Of a stretch of DNA of 64,000 bases, positions 7,699 to 17,276 are shown one piece after another. Each line of letters starts with the position of its first letter. Within the stretch, counting starts at the first letter, position 1. Location: positions 62,001 through 126,000 of the forward strand of contig NZ_JAAGLT010000027.1 in the NCBI RefSeq assembly GCF_010548275.1. Reading direction: 5' to 3'. The notes beneath the pieces were generated by a model that was not told the DNA's origin, searched no databases, and saw only the letters and a program-made list of their open reading frames with translations. The position numbers and the translations under genes were made by a program. This DNA comes from Streptomyces sp. SID12488 (GTDB taxonomy: Bacteria; Actinomycetota; Actinomycetes; Streptomycetales; Streptomycetaceae).

Positions 7699-7902
7699 TC
7701 AAGGCAGCCGCCCCTCCAGGTTCACCCGCCGCACCCGCGCCCGCAGCACATCCTCCGGCGCCGCCTCCCCCAACGCCTCCGGCGGACAGTCCCACTCGCA
7801 CCCACCGCCCACGGGCCGCAACTGCACGTATCCGCCCTCGCGCCCCATGACCTCGCCGATCCGCCCGTCGCGCACATCGAGGGCGTACGCCACCTCACGC
7901 AC
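7699..7902 (-). CDS. Small conserved hypothetical protein
   Basis: A 67-residue protein from GTG 7902: REVAYALDVRDGRIGEVMG, then a GGYVQLRPVGGG beta-like segment, WDCPPEAL and a basic end ARVRRVNLEGRLP. The start overlaps the stop of the upstream 80-residue gene by 8 bp, so the two form a translationally coupled pair. I recall similar short proteins next to DUF397/XRE genes in Streptomyces. No biochemical function is known to me. Confidence 0.6.
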   Translation of the reverse strand: MREVAYALDVRDGRIGEVMGREGGYVQLRPVGGGCEWDCPPEALGEAAPEDVLRARVRRVNLEGRLP

Positions 7903-8137
7903 CCTCGTCGCCACCGGCGGCCACGCCCTCCAGCACGGCGGCCAGCCGCGTCGCCGTACGGACATTGCAGCGCCCGAGGGCCACCAGCGCGAACGGCTCA
8001 CTGCTCGCCCCGCTCACGGGGTCCACTCCCAGCGACGGCAGGGCCACCCCGACCCCCTTCAGTGCCGCCCGCAACCGCGCCACGATCTCCTCGGTCGTCA
8101 GCAGCCGCCCGTCCGACATCAGCTCCATCGCGCCCAT
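7895..8137 (-). CDS. Small conserved hypothetical protein
   Basis: An 80-residue, mostly helical protein (LTTEEIVARLRAALKGVGV...VRTATRLAAVLEGVAAG). The first gene of a leftward pair divergent from the XRE regulator at 8249. ATG 8137 is used; ATGs at codons 4 and 7 are alternatives. The 111-bp divergent gap should hold both promoters and may be controlled by the XRE protein. Function unknown. Confidence 0.55.
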   Translation of the reverse strand: MGAMELMSDGRLLTTEEIVARLRAALKGVGVALPSLGVDPVSGASSEPFALVALGRCNVRTATRLAAVLEGVAAGGDEGA

Positions 8138-8248
8138 CCCTCTCCACTCTGAGTGTTCGCTTTCTCCACACAGCGTGGCGGTCGGGTGTCTAACCTGACC
8201 AGAGACGACATCCCAACAACCTCATGTGTCGGACAGGGAGTTGCCGCC

Positions 8249-9091
8249 ATGGCAGGTTCGAAGGACCTCGACCCCTCCTCCTCACCCCGGGCCTTCCTCG
8301 GCGCCGAACTGCGCCACGCCCGCGAGGCGGCGGGCCTGAGCCAGGACGAACTGGGCCGACCGCTCTTCGTCAGCGGTTCGTTCATCGGGCAGATGGAAGC
8401 CGGTACACGGCGGATGATGCACGAGTACGCCGTGCAGATAGACCAGATCCTGGGCACGAAGGACTTCTTCGAGCGCAACTGCGCCGCGCTGGCCAAGTCG
8501 AAGTACCCCGACCACTTCGCCGAGGCAGCGGAGGCGGAAGCGGTGGCCACGGCCATCAGGCAGTACGCCCAACTCCTCATCCCGGGGCTGTTGCAGACCA
8601 AGGGGTACGCGGAGGCCGTGTTCCGCGCCTACAAACCCCTGGCGCAGGCCGCCGAGATCGACAAGGACGTGGCGAACCGTCTTGACCGAGCCCGCCTCCT
8701 CGACGACCCAACAACCCCTTTGTTGTGGTCGGTTCTGGACGAGGCGGTGCTCCGGCGGGTGGTCGGCGGCCCGGCAGTGATGGCGGAGGCGTTGCGGCAC
8801 GTGGCAGCACTGATCCGGCAGCACCGGATCATCGTGCAGGTGCTGCCGTTCGGCGCCGGGGCGCACGCGGCGATGGACGGCCCCCTGAAAATCATGGAGT
8901 TCGAGGACGCCCCGCCACTCTCCTTCGTCGAGGCACCGGACATGGGGAAACTGCTGGACGACCCGGCCACGGTCAGCCGCCACACCCTGTTGTTCAACCT
9001 CCTCCAGGCCACGGCGCTTTCGCCTCAAGATTCACTGGCCCTGATCGAGTCGGTGGCGCACGATTACGAACATGGAGAAGAACACTCTTGA
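8249..9091 (+). CDS. XRE-family HTH regulator with DUF5753-type C-terminal domain
   Basis: A 280-residue regulator. The N-terminal XRE HTH (about 18-70) contains LRHAREAAGLSQDELG and SGSFIGQMEAGTR. The long C-terminal domain (about 95-275) contains QLLIPGLLQTKGYAEAVFRA and AALIRQHRIIVQVLPFGAGAH, as in the DUF5753 (Scr1-like) family abundant in Streptomyces. ATG 8249 is chosen because AGGGAG lies 8 nt upstream. The stop overlaps the start of the downstream DUF397 gene by 20 bp. Such pairs often act together in development or antibiotic control. Confidence 0.9.
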   Translation: MAGSKDLDPSSSPRAFLGAELRHAREAAGLSQDELGRPLFVSGSFIGQMEAGTRRMMHEYAVQIDQILGTKDFFERNCAALAKSKYPDHFAEAAEAEAVATAIRQYAQLLIPGLLQTKGYAEAVFRAYKPLAQAAEIDKDVANRLDRARLLDDPTTPLLWSVLDEAVLRRVVGGPAVMAEALRHVAALIRQHRIIVQVLPFGAGAHAAMDGPLKIMEFEDAPPLSFVEAPDMGKLLDDPATVSRHTLLFNLLQATALSPQDSLALIESVAHDYEHGEEHS

Positions 9092-9338
9092 GCACGCCCT
9101 GAGCACGGCCACCTGGCACAAGTCGTCGTACAGCGGCGGCCAGGGCGGGGACTGCCTGGAAGTCGCCCGCTGGCGCAAGTCGACGTACAGCGGCGGCGAC
9201 GGCGGCGACTGCCTGGAGGTGGCCGACGGCCACCCCGCCCTCGTCCCCGTCCGCGACTCCAAGAACCCCCACGGCCCGAAGCTCGCGTTCCGGGCGGAGG
9301 TGTGGGGAGCGTTCGTCGATGACCTCAAGCGGCCGTAG
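9072..9338 (+). CDS. DUF397 protein with duplicated signature motif
   Basis: An 88-residue DUF397 protein. Its first motif, TWHKSSYSGGQGGDCLEVA, is directly followed by a second near-copy, RWRKSTYSGGDGGDCLEVA. The usual VPVRDSKNPHGPKLAF end then follows. Typical members are about 60-70 residues with one copy, so the extra 19 residues are an internal tandem duplication. It overlaps the XRE gene upstream by 20 bp, the standard arrangement in which DUF397 proteins work as small partners of the adjacent XRE regulator. Confidence 0.85.
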   Translation: MEKNTLEHALSTATWHKSSYSGGQGGDCLEVARWRKSTYSGGDGGDCLEVADGHPALVPVRDSKNPHGPKLAFRAEVWGAFVDDLKRP

Positions 9339-9460
9339 GGCAACTGCCCCCGCCGCGCGCCCCGAAGCTCAAGCGGCCAGCTCCGAGCCCTCTTTCTGAG
9401 GAACGGGAGGTGGGTCTCAACCCACCCACCCTCCCTGCGTGTTGACTTGACGCGTTCGGC

Positions 9461-9539
9461 TTGCCACGCAGAGTCACGAGGAGCTAGCGTGCCCAGATAA
9501 CGAACAACCCCCGCCAGGTGCTGGAACACCTGCGGGGGT
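9461..9539 (+). promoter_or_regulatory. Promoter and attenuator-like leader hairpin
   Basis: TTGCCA (9461-9466) and TAGCGT (9485-9490) with 18-bp spacing form a plausible promoter. The transcript would begin near 9497 and immediately meet the hairpin 9507-9539, with arms ACCCCCGC...AGGTG and CACCT GCGGGGGT around CTGGAA. No U-tract follows, and the GTG of the next gene is 16 nt beyond. The hairpin therefore looks like a leader regulatory structure rather than a simple terminator. The rest of 9339-9460 is featureless. Confidence 0.5.
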
Positions 9540-9554
9540 CTGACCTCAGAGATC

Positions 9555-10487
9555 GTGGAGACCGATCCCGTGGCTGAAGCCAACTTTAGTGCTGCCGTCC
9601 TGCCCGCGCACCCTTCCCCGCCGCCTCCGCCTCACCCGATGGCCAATCCGGGTTACGGCAAGCGCGACGCCCCGGACCAACGCCCTCGCACGAACCACGA
9701 CTTCGCGCATCTGCCACCGCGCGAGGCAGCGGTCGCCGCGTACATCGACCGGTTGCCCGGCGGGGCCGACATCTCCGTAAAGACGCTGGCCAAGCACCTC
9801 CCGTACGGCCAGTGGGCTCTCCGGACGACCCTCAACAACCTTCACCGGGCGGGCCACCTGCGCCGGGGCCGCGAACACCTGACCGGCACCGCCGGCCAAC
9901 TCTGGATCACCCGAACGTGGTTCACGCGCACGGCACGAGGCGACGACTGGTGGGCGACGTTCACGCGGGGCGACGTACCGCAGGAGTCACCGGCGGAGCC
10001 CGAGGCGGAGTCCCCGGAGGAGCAGCGGAGCCGCCCGACCCGTTCCCGCGCGTTCATCCTGCTCGCCGCTCTCGGCCGTAGCACCCCCGTCCTGTCCCTC
10101 TCCGAGGCGGACTGCGCGGCGCTGGCTCCGCTGGTCGCGGAGTGGTTCGAGCGCGGGGTGAACGAGGAGTCCGTACGGAATGCCCTGACCGCCGGCCTGC
10201 CGACGCCGGTCCAACACCCGGCCGGTCTGATCCGCAGGCGCCTGACCAGCAAGCTCCCGCCGGAGCCGCCTGCCGTACGGCCACCGTTGCGGATGCTGGA
10301 GTGCGCGAAGTGCGGGGTGCCGGGGCGGGCGGAGGCGTTGGCGGGGGGCGTGTGCGGGGAGTGCCGGGGCGAGACCGTTCCGCCTCGGGCACCCTCCGCA
10401 CCCGTCGACGCCTCGGCAGTCCACGCCTATGCCGCCGCGACCCGGGCGGCTCTGATCGACCGACGCCGAGAAAGGCCACGCGTATGA
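9555..10487 (+). CDS. Winged-helix DNA-binding protein with C-terminal zinc ribbon
   Basis: 310 residues. After a Pro-rich start comes a wHTH-like domain (about 50-125: VAAYIDRLPGGADISVKTLA and LRTTLNNLHRAGHLRRGRE). A helical mid-region follows, then a C4 zinc ribbon near 250-275 (CAKCGVPGRAEALAGGVCGEC). This architecture recurs in Streptomyces as a helix-turn-helix protein of unknown regulon. GTG 9555 is used; GTG 9570 is an alternative. Its TGA overlaps an in-frame ATG of the Uma2 reading frame (ATGA at 10484), which may help reinitiation. Confidence 0.78.
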   Translation: METDPVAEANFSAAVLPAHPSPPPPPHPMANPGYGKRDAPDQRPRTNHDFAHLPPREAAVAAYIDRLPGGADISVKTLAKHLPYGQWALRTTLNNLHRAGHLRRGREHLTGTAGQLWITRTWFTRTARGDDWWATFTRGDVPQESPAEPEAESPEEQRSRPTRSRAFILLAALGRSTPVLSLSEADCAALAPLVAEWFERGVNEESVRNALTAGLPTPVQHPAGLIRRRLTSKLPPEPPAVRPPLRMLECAKCGVPGRAEALAGGVCGECRGETVPPRAPSAPVDASAVHAYAAATRAALIDRRRERPRV

Positions 10488-10549
10488 ACGCTCCAACAGT
10501 GCGCAGACACCGCTCCGGGGCACCATGGTGGGAAGGAGGCGAGCCCACC

Positions 10550-11224
10550 ATGACCTTTGGCACCAGGCGCCCGCAGATGTCCCGCGAGGACTTCGAAGAG
10601 CTGGCCGGTAAGGCCCCCGCAAACGTACAGCTCGAACTCGTCGACGGCCGGCTGTACGTCAAGGGCGATCAGATCGAGGTCAAGGACTTCGAAGAGCTTG
10701 CCCGCAGGGCGCCCGAGGGCGTCAAGCTCGAACTCATCGACGGAAAGCTAGAGGTCAAGCCGTTGCCGGACCAGCGTCACGGGGCTGTCGTCATGTGGCT
10801 CATTCGGTTGTTCGTGCGACTGCGCCCTGAGCTGGCCCTCTACCCTGAGCAGGGCCTCAAGATCGGCACCTACCGCAAGGGACACGCCAACGCGGACGCC
10901 GCACTGGCGCCGTTGGATCACTTCATCGCCCAGGACGGCGAGTGGGCCGATTCCGAAGGTGTCCTCATGGTCGTCGAAGTCACCTCCCACGACCGCGACA
11001 CGGACCGACGCGACCGCATCGACAAGGTGCGCGGTTACGCGGAGGCAGGCATCCCTGTCTACCTGCTGATCGACCGGGACAACGACACCCTGGTCGTGTA
11101 CAGCGAGCCGAAGAACGGCACCTACCAGCAGAACCCCTCGTACCCGTACGGAGCCGTGGTCGAGCTGCCCGCCCCAGTGAACGTCACCCTCGACACCGAG
11201 AAGCTCAAGGACTATGCCGACTGA
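10550..11224 (+). CDS. Uma2-family (DUF820) PD-(D/E)XK nuclease-like protein with duplicated N-terminus
   Basis: 224 residues. The Uma2/DUF820 fold shows HGAVVMWLIRLF, the acidic NADAALAPLDHF, and VLMVVEVTSHD...RIDKVRGYAEAGIPVYLLID, carrying the E-x-x-S/D core of PD-(D/E)XK-like enzymes. The first segment is duplicated: SREDFEELAGKAPANVQLEL is followed by KDFEELARRAPEGVKLELID, about 30 residues later. ATG 10550 is supported by GAAGGAGG 10 nt upstream. An upstream ATG at 10484 would add 22 residues and overlaps the preceding stop. Cellular role unknown. Confidence 0.82.
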   Translation: MTFGTRRPQMSREDFEELAGKAPANVQLELVDGRLYVKGDQIEVKDFEELARRAPEGVKLELIDGKLEVKPLPDQRHGAVVMWLIRLFVRLRPELALYPEQGLKIGTYRKGHANADAALAPLDHFIAQDGEWADSEGVLMVVEVTSHDRDTDRRDRIDKVRGYAEAGIPVYLLIDRDNDTLVVYSEPKNGTYQQNPSYPYGAVVELPAPVNVTLDTEKLKDYAD

Positions 11225-11271
11225 CCCATGAGTCATGAGTCAGGAGTCAGGACCGAGGCCCCCCGAACCGC

Positions 11272-11307
11272 CGAACGCCCAGGAGCCGTAGGGCTCCTGG
11301 GCGTTCG
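11272..11307. terminator. Bidirectional hairpin terminator
   Basis: A perfect 16-bp stem (arms CGAACGCCCAGGAGCC / GGCTCCTGGGCGTTCG) with a 4-nt loop, lying between the convergent Uma2 and secreted-protein genes. It can serve both. Confidence 0.8.
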
Positions 11308-11330
11308 TGTCGGGGCAGTCTTCGTCCTGA

Positions 11331-13385
11331 CTAGCGGGCGCTGTGCGCGTCCGGCGACGGCAGGTGCTGACCGGGGACCACCGCGAGGGCGGCCGTCGGG
11401 CGGTCGCTGTCGGCGGCGGGCAGGGTCGAGGCCCTGGAGGAGCGCGCCGTGGCAGCCGCCGTCGGCGACACACCGCCCGGCGCCCACACGGTGGACGTCC
11501 AGGCGCTGCTGGCCGCGATCGCGGAACCGATGCCGGTGCGGTTGGCCGGCGGGTACGACGTACTGCCGCCGAAGGTCTGCACCACGGAGATGCTCGCGGA
11601 CCGCTGGCTCAGGTAGTACGCGGTCGGCGCCGAGAGCGTGCCCCGAGCGGACCAGAGCATCGGGCCGTAGGCGGCCGAGACGCCCGCGCCGGCGACGGCG
11701 TTCTGCCAGGACCAGGTGTCCTGGACGGTCGCCCACGTCGGCGAGGTCCACCAGAAGCGGGCCAGGCTGACGGCGACGTCCTCGTGGGTCCTGCCGCCGA
11801 TCTTCCAGAAGTTCCAGATGTTGTTGAGGGTCAGGTTCTCGATCGCCTTGCCGGCGTTGTAGCCGACCGTCACCAGGTTCGTGGCGTTCGGGTTCAGGGA
11901 GTTCAGGTAGTTCCTGACCGAGGCGGAAACGCTCTGCCCGTTCGTCAGCAGGACCACGCCCTTGCCGCGGTAGCCCAGCGACCCGGCTGCGGAGGCGGCG
12001 GCGATCGGGTCGTGGTACTCCTTGCCGTCGGCGACGAAGATCCAGCTCGGGGCCGGCGTGATCTGCTTGGCGACCCTGACCGACAACCCGGAGAGGTCCC
12101 CGCCGTCGAGGCGCACCGGCTTGTAGCCGAGTGCCTGCACCTGGCTGGCCACCCTGGAGTTGAGGATGCGGGTGCCGCCGTTGAGGTAGACGGAGCTGCC
12201 CCTGGGAAGCGAGCGCTTCAGTTCGGTGGCGGCGGCGGAGTCGAGCGAGCTCCCGGAGGTCATCAGGACCGGACCCTGCTTCTCGGCGGCCAGCGCGATC
12301 GCCGGGGCCGAGTACGTGGCGTTGCCCTTGTTGACCAGAACCGCGGACCGGGCGGTGATCAGGCCGGCCTCATGCGTTCCGCCAGACTTGTCGAACGTCC
12401 AGCGGGACGCGGCCCCGTCGATACCGACGGAGCCGGTGCCGTAGATCCGGGCCAGGGTGTTCTTCCGCAGCGGCTGCCACGCGGGCTTGCTGCCCTTGCC
12501 CGCCCCGGTGAGCTGTACGGACGTCCCGCTGCCCAGGTCGAGGATGCGCACCGTCTGTACATCGCTGGACCAGCCGGCGTGCGAGCTGTGCGCCTCGTAG
12601 GCGATCCGCCCGCCTGCGGGGTCCCAGCTCGGGGCCAGGTGGTCGGACTCGCCGGTGGTCACCTGCTGGACGTTGGTGCCGTCGGCTTCGGCCGTGAACA
12701 GCTGCGTCCAGTCGTCCACCACGCGCGTGAAGGCCAGCTTGCTGCCGTCCGCCGAGAACACCGGTGCGGAACCCGACGCGATGATCTTCTTCAGCGCTTT
12801 GGTGGCGGGGTTGAACGTCCAGATGCCCAGACTGTCGTAGCAGCCGTAGTTGTTGCGCCGCTCGAAAGCCAGTGTGCCCGCGGGGCTTGCCGTCGGGTGC
12901 AGGTCGCAGACCGTCGACGGTTCCTGGGCGTCCGTCAGCAACGGTTCCGGCGCCCATGAGCCGTCCGAGGGCCCGTAGGCGAGCTGGCCGCCCGTGCTGA
13001 ACACCACGTACCGGCCGTCCAGCCAGAACGTCGGGTCCTCGTAGGACGCGCTGGAGCGCATCCCGGTCGCCCACGGCAAGGTGATGGGCGCGGTGCTGCC
13101 GGTGACCCGGCCGGTGACCAGCTGGCTCCATCCGGCCACCAGGCGGCTGCCGTCCGGCGCCCAGTTCGGGGTGTAGTTGTAGTTCGGGATGTTGGGGACG
13201 GACCGCAGCCCGGTCCCGTCCGCGTTGATGGTCGCGATGCCGGTGCTACCGCCGTACAGACCGATCTGACCGGGCACAGGAACGGACGCGGCCTGCGCGC
13301 CTGGTGCCACCGCACCGAGCAGACCGGCTGCCAGCGAGGCGGCCGACGTGAGCGCCGCGAGATTGCGGCGCGTGCGAGAACTCAA
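11331..13385 (-). CDS. Secreted TolB-like propeller protein with cell-wall-binding repeat 2 domains
   Basis: 684 residues from TTG 13385, which follows GGGGGG and gives a clean signal peptide (SSRTRRNLAALTSAASLAAG...GAQAAS). Residues about 40-330 are WD40/TolB-like propeller blades (TPNWAPDGSRLVAG, APVFSADGSKLAFT, APSWDPAGGRIAYE). Residues about 345-560 resemble cell-wall-binding repeat 2, with VLVNKGNATYSAPAIALAAE, GSSVYLNGGTRILNS and IFVADGKEYHDPIAAASAAG. The C-terminal 45 residues are Ala/Ser/Arg-rich and unlike the rest, so a late frameshift or an unrelated tail is possible. Likely cell-wall anchored; substrate unknown. A single transcription unit. Confidence 0.8.
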   Translation of the reverse strand: MSSRTRRNLAALTSAASLAAGLLGAVAPGAQAASVPVPGQIGLYGGSTGIATINADGTGLRSVPNIPNYNYTPNWAPDGSRLVAGWSQLVTGRVTGSTAPITLPWATGMRSSASYEDPTFWLDGRYVVFSTGGQLAYGPSDGSWAPEPLLTDAQEPSTVCDLHPTASPAGTLAFERRNNYGCYDSLGIWTFNPATKALKKIIASGSAPVFSADGSKLAFTRVVDDWTQLFTAEADGTNVQQVTTGESDHLAPSWDPAGGRIAYEAHSSHAGWSSDVQTVRILDLGSGTSVQLTGAGKGSKPAWQPLRKNTLARIYGTGSVGIDGAASRWTFDKSGGTHEAGLITARSAVLVNKGNATYSAPAIALAAEKQGPVLMTSGSSLDSAAATELKRSLPRGSSVYLNGGTRILNSRVASQVQALGYKPVRLDGGDLSGLSVRVAKQITPAPSWIFVADGKEYHDPIAAASAAGSLGYRGKGVVLLTNGQSVSASVRNYLNSLNPNATNLVTVGYNAGKAIENLTLNNIWNFWKIGGRTHEDVAVSLARFWWTSPTWATVQDTWSWQNAVAGAGVSAAYGPMLWSARGTLSAPTAYYLSQRSASISVVQTFGGSTSYPPANRTGIGSAIAASSAWTSTVWAPGGVSPTAAATARSSRASTLPAADSDRPTAALAVVPGQHLPSPDAHSAR

Positions 13386-13453
13386 GGAATAGCCCCCCAG
13401 AAAAGTGATGTGTTGTCTGCCGCCGAGCGTCTCGGCCCTCCGCATCACGGCGT

Positions 13454-13509
13454 ACTGGATTACTGGATTACTGGCGTACTGGTTTATTGGTGTGCTGGCT
13501 TACTGGTGT
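13454..13509. repeat. Seven tandem 8-bp units
   Basis: Consecutive 8-mers ACTGGATT, ACTGGATT, ACTGGCGT, ACTGGTTT, ATTGGTGT, GCTGGCTT and ACTGGTGT (consensus ACTGGNNT) lie just upstream of the secreted-protein gene. The tract is AT-richer than its surroundings and occupies the place where that gene's promoter would lie. Confidence 0.85.
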
Positions 13510-13872
13510 ACAGCCCATGCGCCGCGGCACACCCCACACCCACGCCCCCGCGCAGCACTCCGAACCCCGGGCTCCGGGCCCAGCGATCACTCGTCGGCAG
13601 CAGGATATTATGTGACGCCGTGCGCGCTTCCGGAAAGCGCTTTTCGAACATCGTGTGAACAATGTGATGTGCGTCCGCTGTGACCCATTCGGTCCTCCCT
13701 ACGGATGCGGACGCGTTCAGCACGGTTGCGGCCGTGGGCAGTTGGCGCCGGAGCAGGTCGGGTGCGGGGGCTGACGGCACTCCGGTTCGGCGCCCTTTAC
13801 GGCGCCCTGTACGGCTGCCACCCACTCTTCTTGTTCGACTCCGCTCCCCCGCCCTGCGGGCAGAAGCAGGTA
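13510..13872. other. Intergenic region with a palindromic operator-like site
   Basis: No supported gene. At 13624-13645 the string GCGCTTCCGGAAAGCGCTTT contains two overlapping near-palindromes (GCGCTTCCGGAAAGCGC and GAAAGCGCTTTTC). The second resembles operators of LacI-family sugar repressors in Streptomyces. It sits upstream of the leftward secreted-protein gene. The remainder (13646-13872) shows only scattered short inverted repeats. Confidence 0.35.
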
Positions 13873-13913
13873 CGCCGAAAGCCCAGACCGGGGAACGGTC
13901 TGGGCTTTCGGCG
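13873..13913. terminator. Hairpin terminator downstream of the OYE gene
   Basis: A perfect 17-bp stem (CGCCGAAAGCCCAGACC and its inverse) with a 7-nt loop, about 90 bp beyond the stop of the leftward oxidoreductase gene. Confidence 0.75.
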
Positions 13914-13918
13914 TGTGT

Positions 13919-13990
13919 CTGCGGTGCCAGGTGCCGAGTGGCGGGTGCCAGGTGGCGAGTGCCGGTTGCCGAGTGCCGGTTGGCGACGCG
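13919..13990. repeat. Degenerate GC-rich direct repeats
   Basis: Runs of GTGCCAGGTG, GTGCCGAGTG and GTGCCGGTTG repeat about seven times at roughly 10-bp intervals between the terminator hairpin and the oxidoreductase stop codon. They probably arose by slippage. Confidence 0.7.
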
Positions 13991-14004
13991 GTTCAGCCGG
14001 ACGT

Positions 14005-15129
14005 CTAGCTCAACGACCCCAGCGCCGCCGCCTCGTAAGCCTTCAGCTCGCCCGTCCTGTCCTCCAGGACCTTCGCGGCCCACTCCGGGTCCTGGAGCAG
14101 CGCGCGGCCGATGGCGACGAGGTCGAACTCCTCGTTCTCCAGGCGGTCCAGGAGGTCGTCGATGCTCCTGACCGGGGAGCCCTCGCCCGCGAAGCCGTTG
14201 ATGAAGTCGCCGTCGAGGCCGACCGAGCCCACGGTGATCGTCGGCTTGCCGGTGAGCTTCTTCGTCCAGCCGGCCAGGTTGAGGTCCGAGCCGTCGAACT
14301 CCGGAAGCCAGTAGCGGCGCGTGGAGGCGTGGAAGGCGTCGACGCCGGCCGCCGCGAGCGGGGTGAGGACCGACTCCAGCTCCTCGGGGGTCTCGGCGAG
14401 GCGCGCGTCGAAGGCGCCCGACTTCCACTGCGAGTACCGGAAGAGGATCGGGAACGACGCGGACACCGCCCCGCGTACGGCGGCCACGATCTCCGCCGCG
14501 AACTTCGTACGGGCGACCAGGTCACCCCCGTACGCGTCCGTGCGGCGGTTGGTGGCGGACCACAGGAACTGGTCGAGCAGGTAGCCGTGGGCGCCGTGCA
14601 GTTCGACTCCGTCGAAGCCGATGCGCTCGGCGGCCACCGCGGCTTCGACGAACGCGTTGATGACGTCGTCCAGGTCCTGCTGCGTCATCTCCTTGCCCGC
14701 ACCGGCGGTGCCGTCCAGCCGCAGACCGGACGGGCCGACCGGCGGGGCGTCGGCGAACGGGGGCTGCCCGGCCTCCCTGACCATGCCGATGTGCCACAGC
14801 TGAGGCACGATCTTCCCGCCGGCCGCGTGCACGGCGTCGGCGACCTTCGCCCAGCCCGCGAGCTGCTCCTCGCCGTGGAAACGGGGGACGCCGTCGCTGT
14901 CACCGGCGGATTCGTGTCCGACGTAGGTGCCCTCGGTGATGATCAGGCCGACCCCGGCGCCCGCGCGGCGCGAGTAGTACGAGGCAACGTTCTCGCCGGG
15001 GACGCCACCGGGCGAGAACTTGCGCGTCATCGGCGCCATCACGATCCGGTTCGGCACGGTCAGGCCGTTCAGCGTGACGGGGCGGGAGAGGACCTGGGCC
15101 GCGCGGGAGGTCTGGGCGGGGGCTGTCAC
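14005..15129 (-). CDS. NADH:flavin oxidoreductase (Old Yellow Enzyme family)
   Basis: A 374-residue FMN-dependent TIM-barrel oxidoreductase. It begins LSRPVTLNGLTVPNRIVMAP, the canonical OYE opening. Also present are QLWHIGMV, the FDGVELHGAHGYLLDQFL substrate/FMN signature, NRRTDAYGGDLVART, and C-terminal DLVAIGRALLQDPEWAAKV. Such enzymes reduce activated C=C bonds using NAD(P)H. Start is GTG 15129, supported by AAGGAG 8 nt upstream and by the family start. Monocistronic; the physiological substrate is unknown. A 239-bp gap to groEL2 holds that gene's terminator. Confidence 0.92.
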   Translation of the reverse strand: MTAPAQTSRAAQVLSRPVTLNGLTVPNRIVMAPMTRKFSPGGVPGENVASYYSRRAGAGVGLIITEGTYVGHESAGDSDGVPRFHGEEQLAGWAKVADAVHAAGGKIVPQLWHIGMVREAGQPPFADAPPVGPSGLRLDGTAGAGKEMTQQDLDDVINAFVEAAVAAERIGFDGVELHGAHGYLLDQFLWSATNRRTDAYGGDLVARTKFAAEIVAAVRGAVSASFPILFRYSQWKSGAFDARLAETPEELESVLTPLAAAGVDAFHASTRRYWLPEFDGSDLNLAGWTKKLTGKPTITVGSVGLDGDFINGFAGEGSPVRSIDDLLDRLENEEFDLVAIGRALLQDPEWAAKVLEDRTGELKAYEAAALGSLS

Positions 15130-15292
15130 GTGGGGGCTCCTTGGGAGGGGCGGGAGATGAGCGGAGGTGCGGGTGCAATTGCTTGCATGTGCATCAACTA
15201 CGTTCCTCCGGTCCTCCATTCCGGCCCGCCGGGGATGCCTCCTGTGATCCCCGCCACTGTGCGCGCCGCGGCCTCGGCGGTCCGGCAAACGC

Positions 15293-15337
15293 CCGAGGGC
15301 GGCACCCTCCCCGTAAGGAGAAGGGTGCCGCCCTCGG
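15293..15337 (-). terminator. Terminator of groEL2
   Basis: A perfect 16-bp GC stem (CCGAGGGCGGCACCCT and its inverse) with a 13-nt loop, 31 bp beyond the groEL2 stop. Confidence 0.85.
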
Positions 15338-15367
15338 TACGAAGGACGGTGATCAACCAGAGGTCGA

Positions 15368-16996
<1,629 letters not shown>

Positions 16997-17124
16997 GTGA
17001 AGTGGTCCTCCCGGACTGGGGTGGATTGCTCCGGACCGCGCTGGCGCCCGCGACGGACGGCCTGCCTGCCTTGGTGATTCCTTGCACCACCTGGCCTGCG
17101 GGCCTCACCCACCCGGTCCTTCGG

Positions 17125-17150
17125 TAGCACTCTCACCTTCAGAGTGCTAA
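17125..17150. promoter_or_regulatory. CIRCE operator 1 (HrcA)
   Basis: TAGCACTC, a 9-nt spacer and GAGTGCTAA, an essentially perfect CIRCE element located 129-154 nt upstream of the groEL2 ATG. HrcA is the known ligand in actinobacteria. Confidence 0.9.
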
Positions 17151-17159
17151 CGCCAATGA

Positions 17160-17185
17160 TTAGCACTCGCCCCTGCCGAGTGCAA
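17160..17185. promoter_or_regulatory. CIRCE operator 2 (HrcA)
   Basis: TTAGCACTC, a 9-nt spacer and GAGTGCAA: a second CIRCE copy with one changed base in the right arm, 9 bp from the first. Paired sites probably tighten HrcA repression of groEL2. Confidence 0.85.
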
Positions 17186-17276
17186 GCGGCTCTCGAAGAT
17201 CCGCAGGTGAACAGGGGGGCGCCTACGGGCCGGTAGGCACCTCGACGGACATGCCCACGTTGTCCACGGACATGCC

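Noticed and set aside
8249..9338. Toxin-antitoxin system from the XRE/DUF397 pair
   Set aside because: The family is better known as a regulator with a small partner; no toxin-like protein is present.
9555..11224. Restriction or phage-defence module from the wHTH gene plus Uma2
   Set aside because: Uma2 proteins are scattered through Streptomyces without linked methylases or helicases, and none is seen here.
13454..13509. CRISPR-like array
   Set aside because: 8-bp tandem units without spacers; simple slippage repeat.
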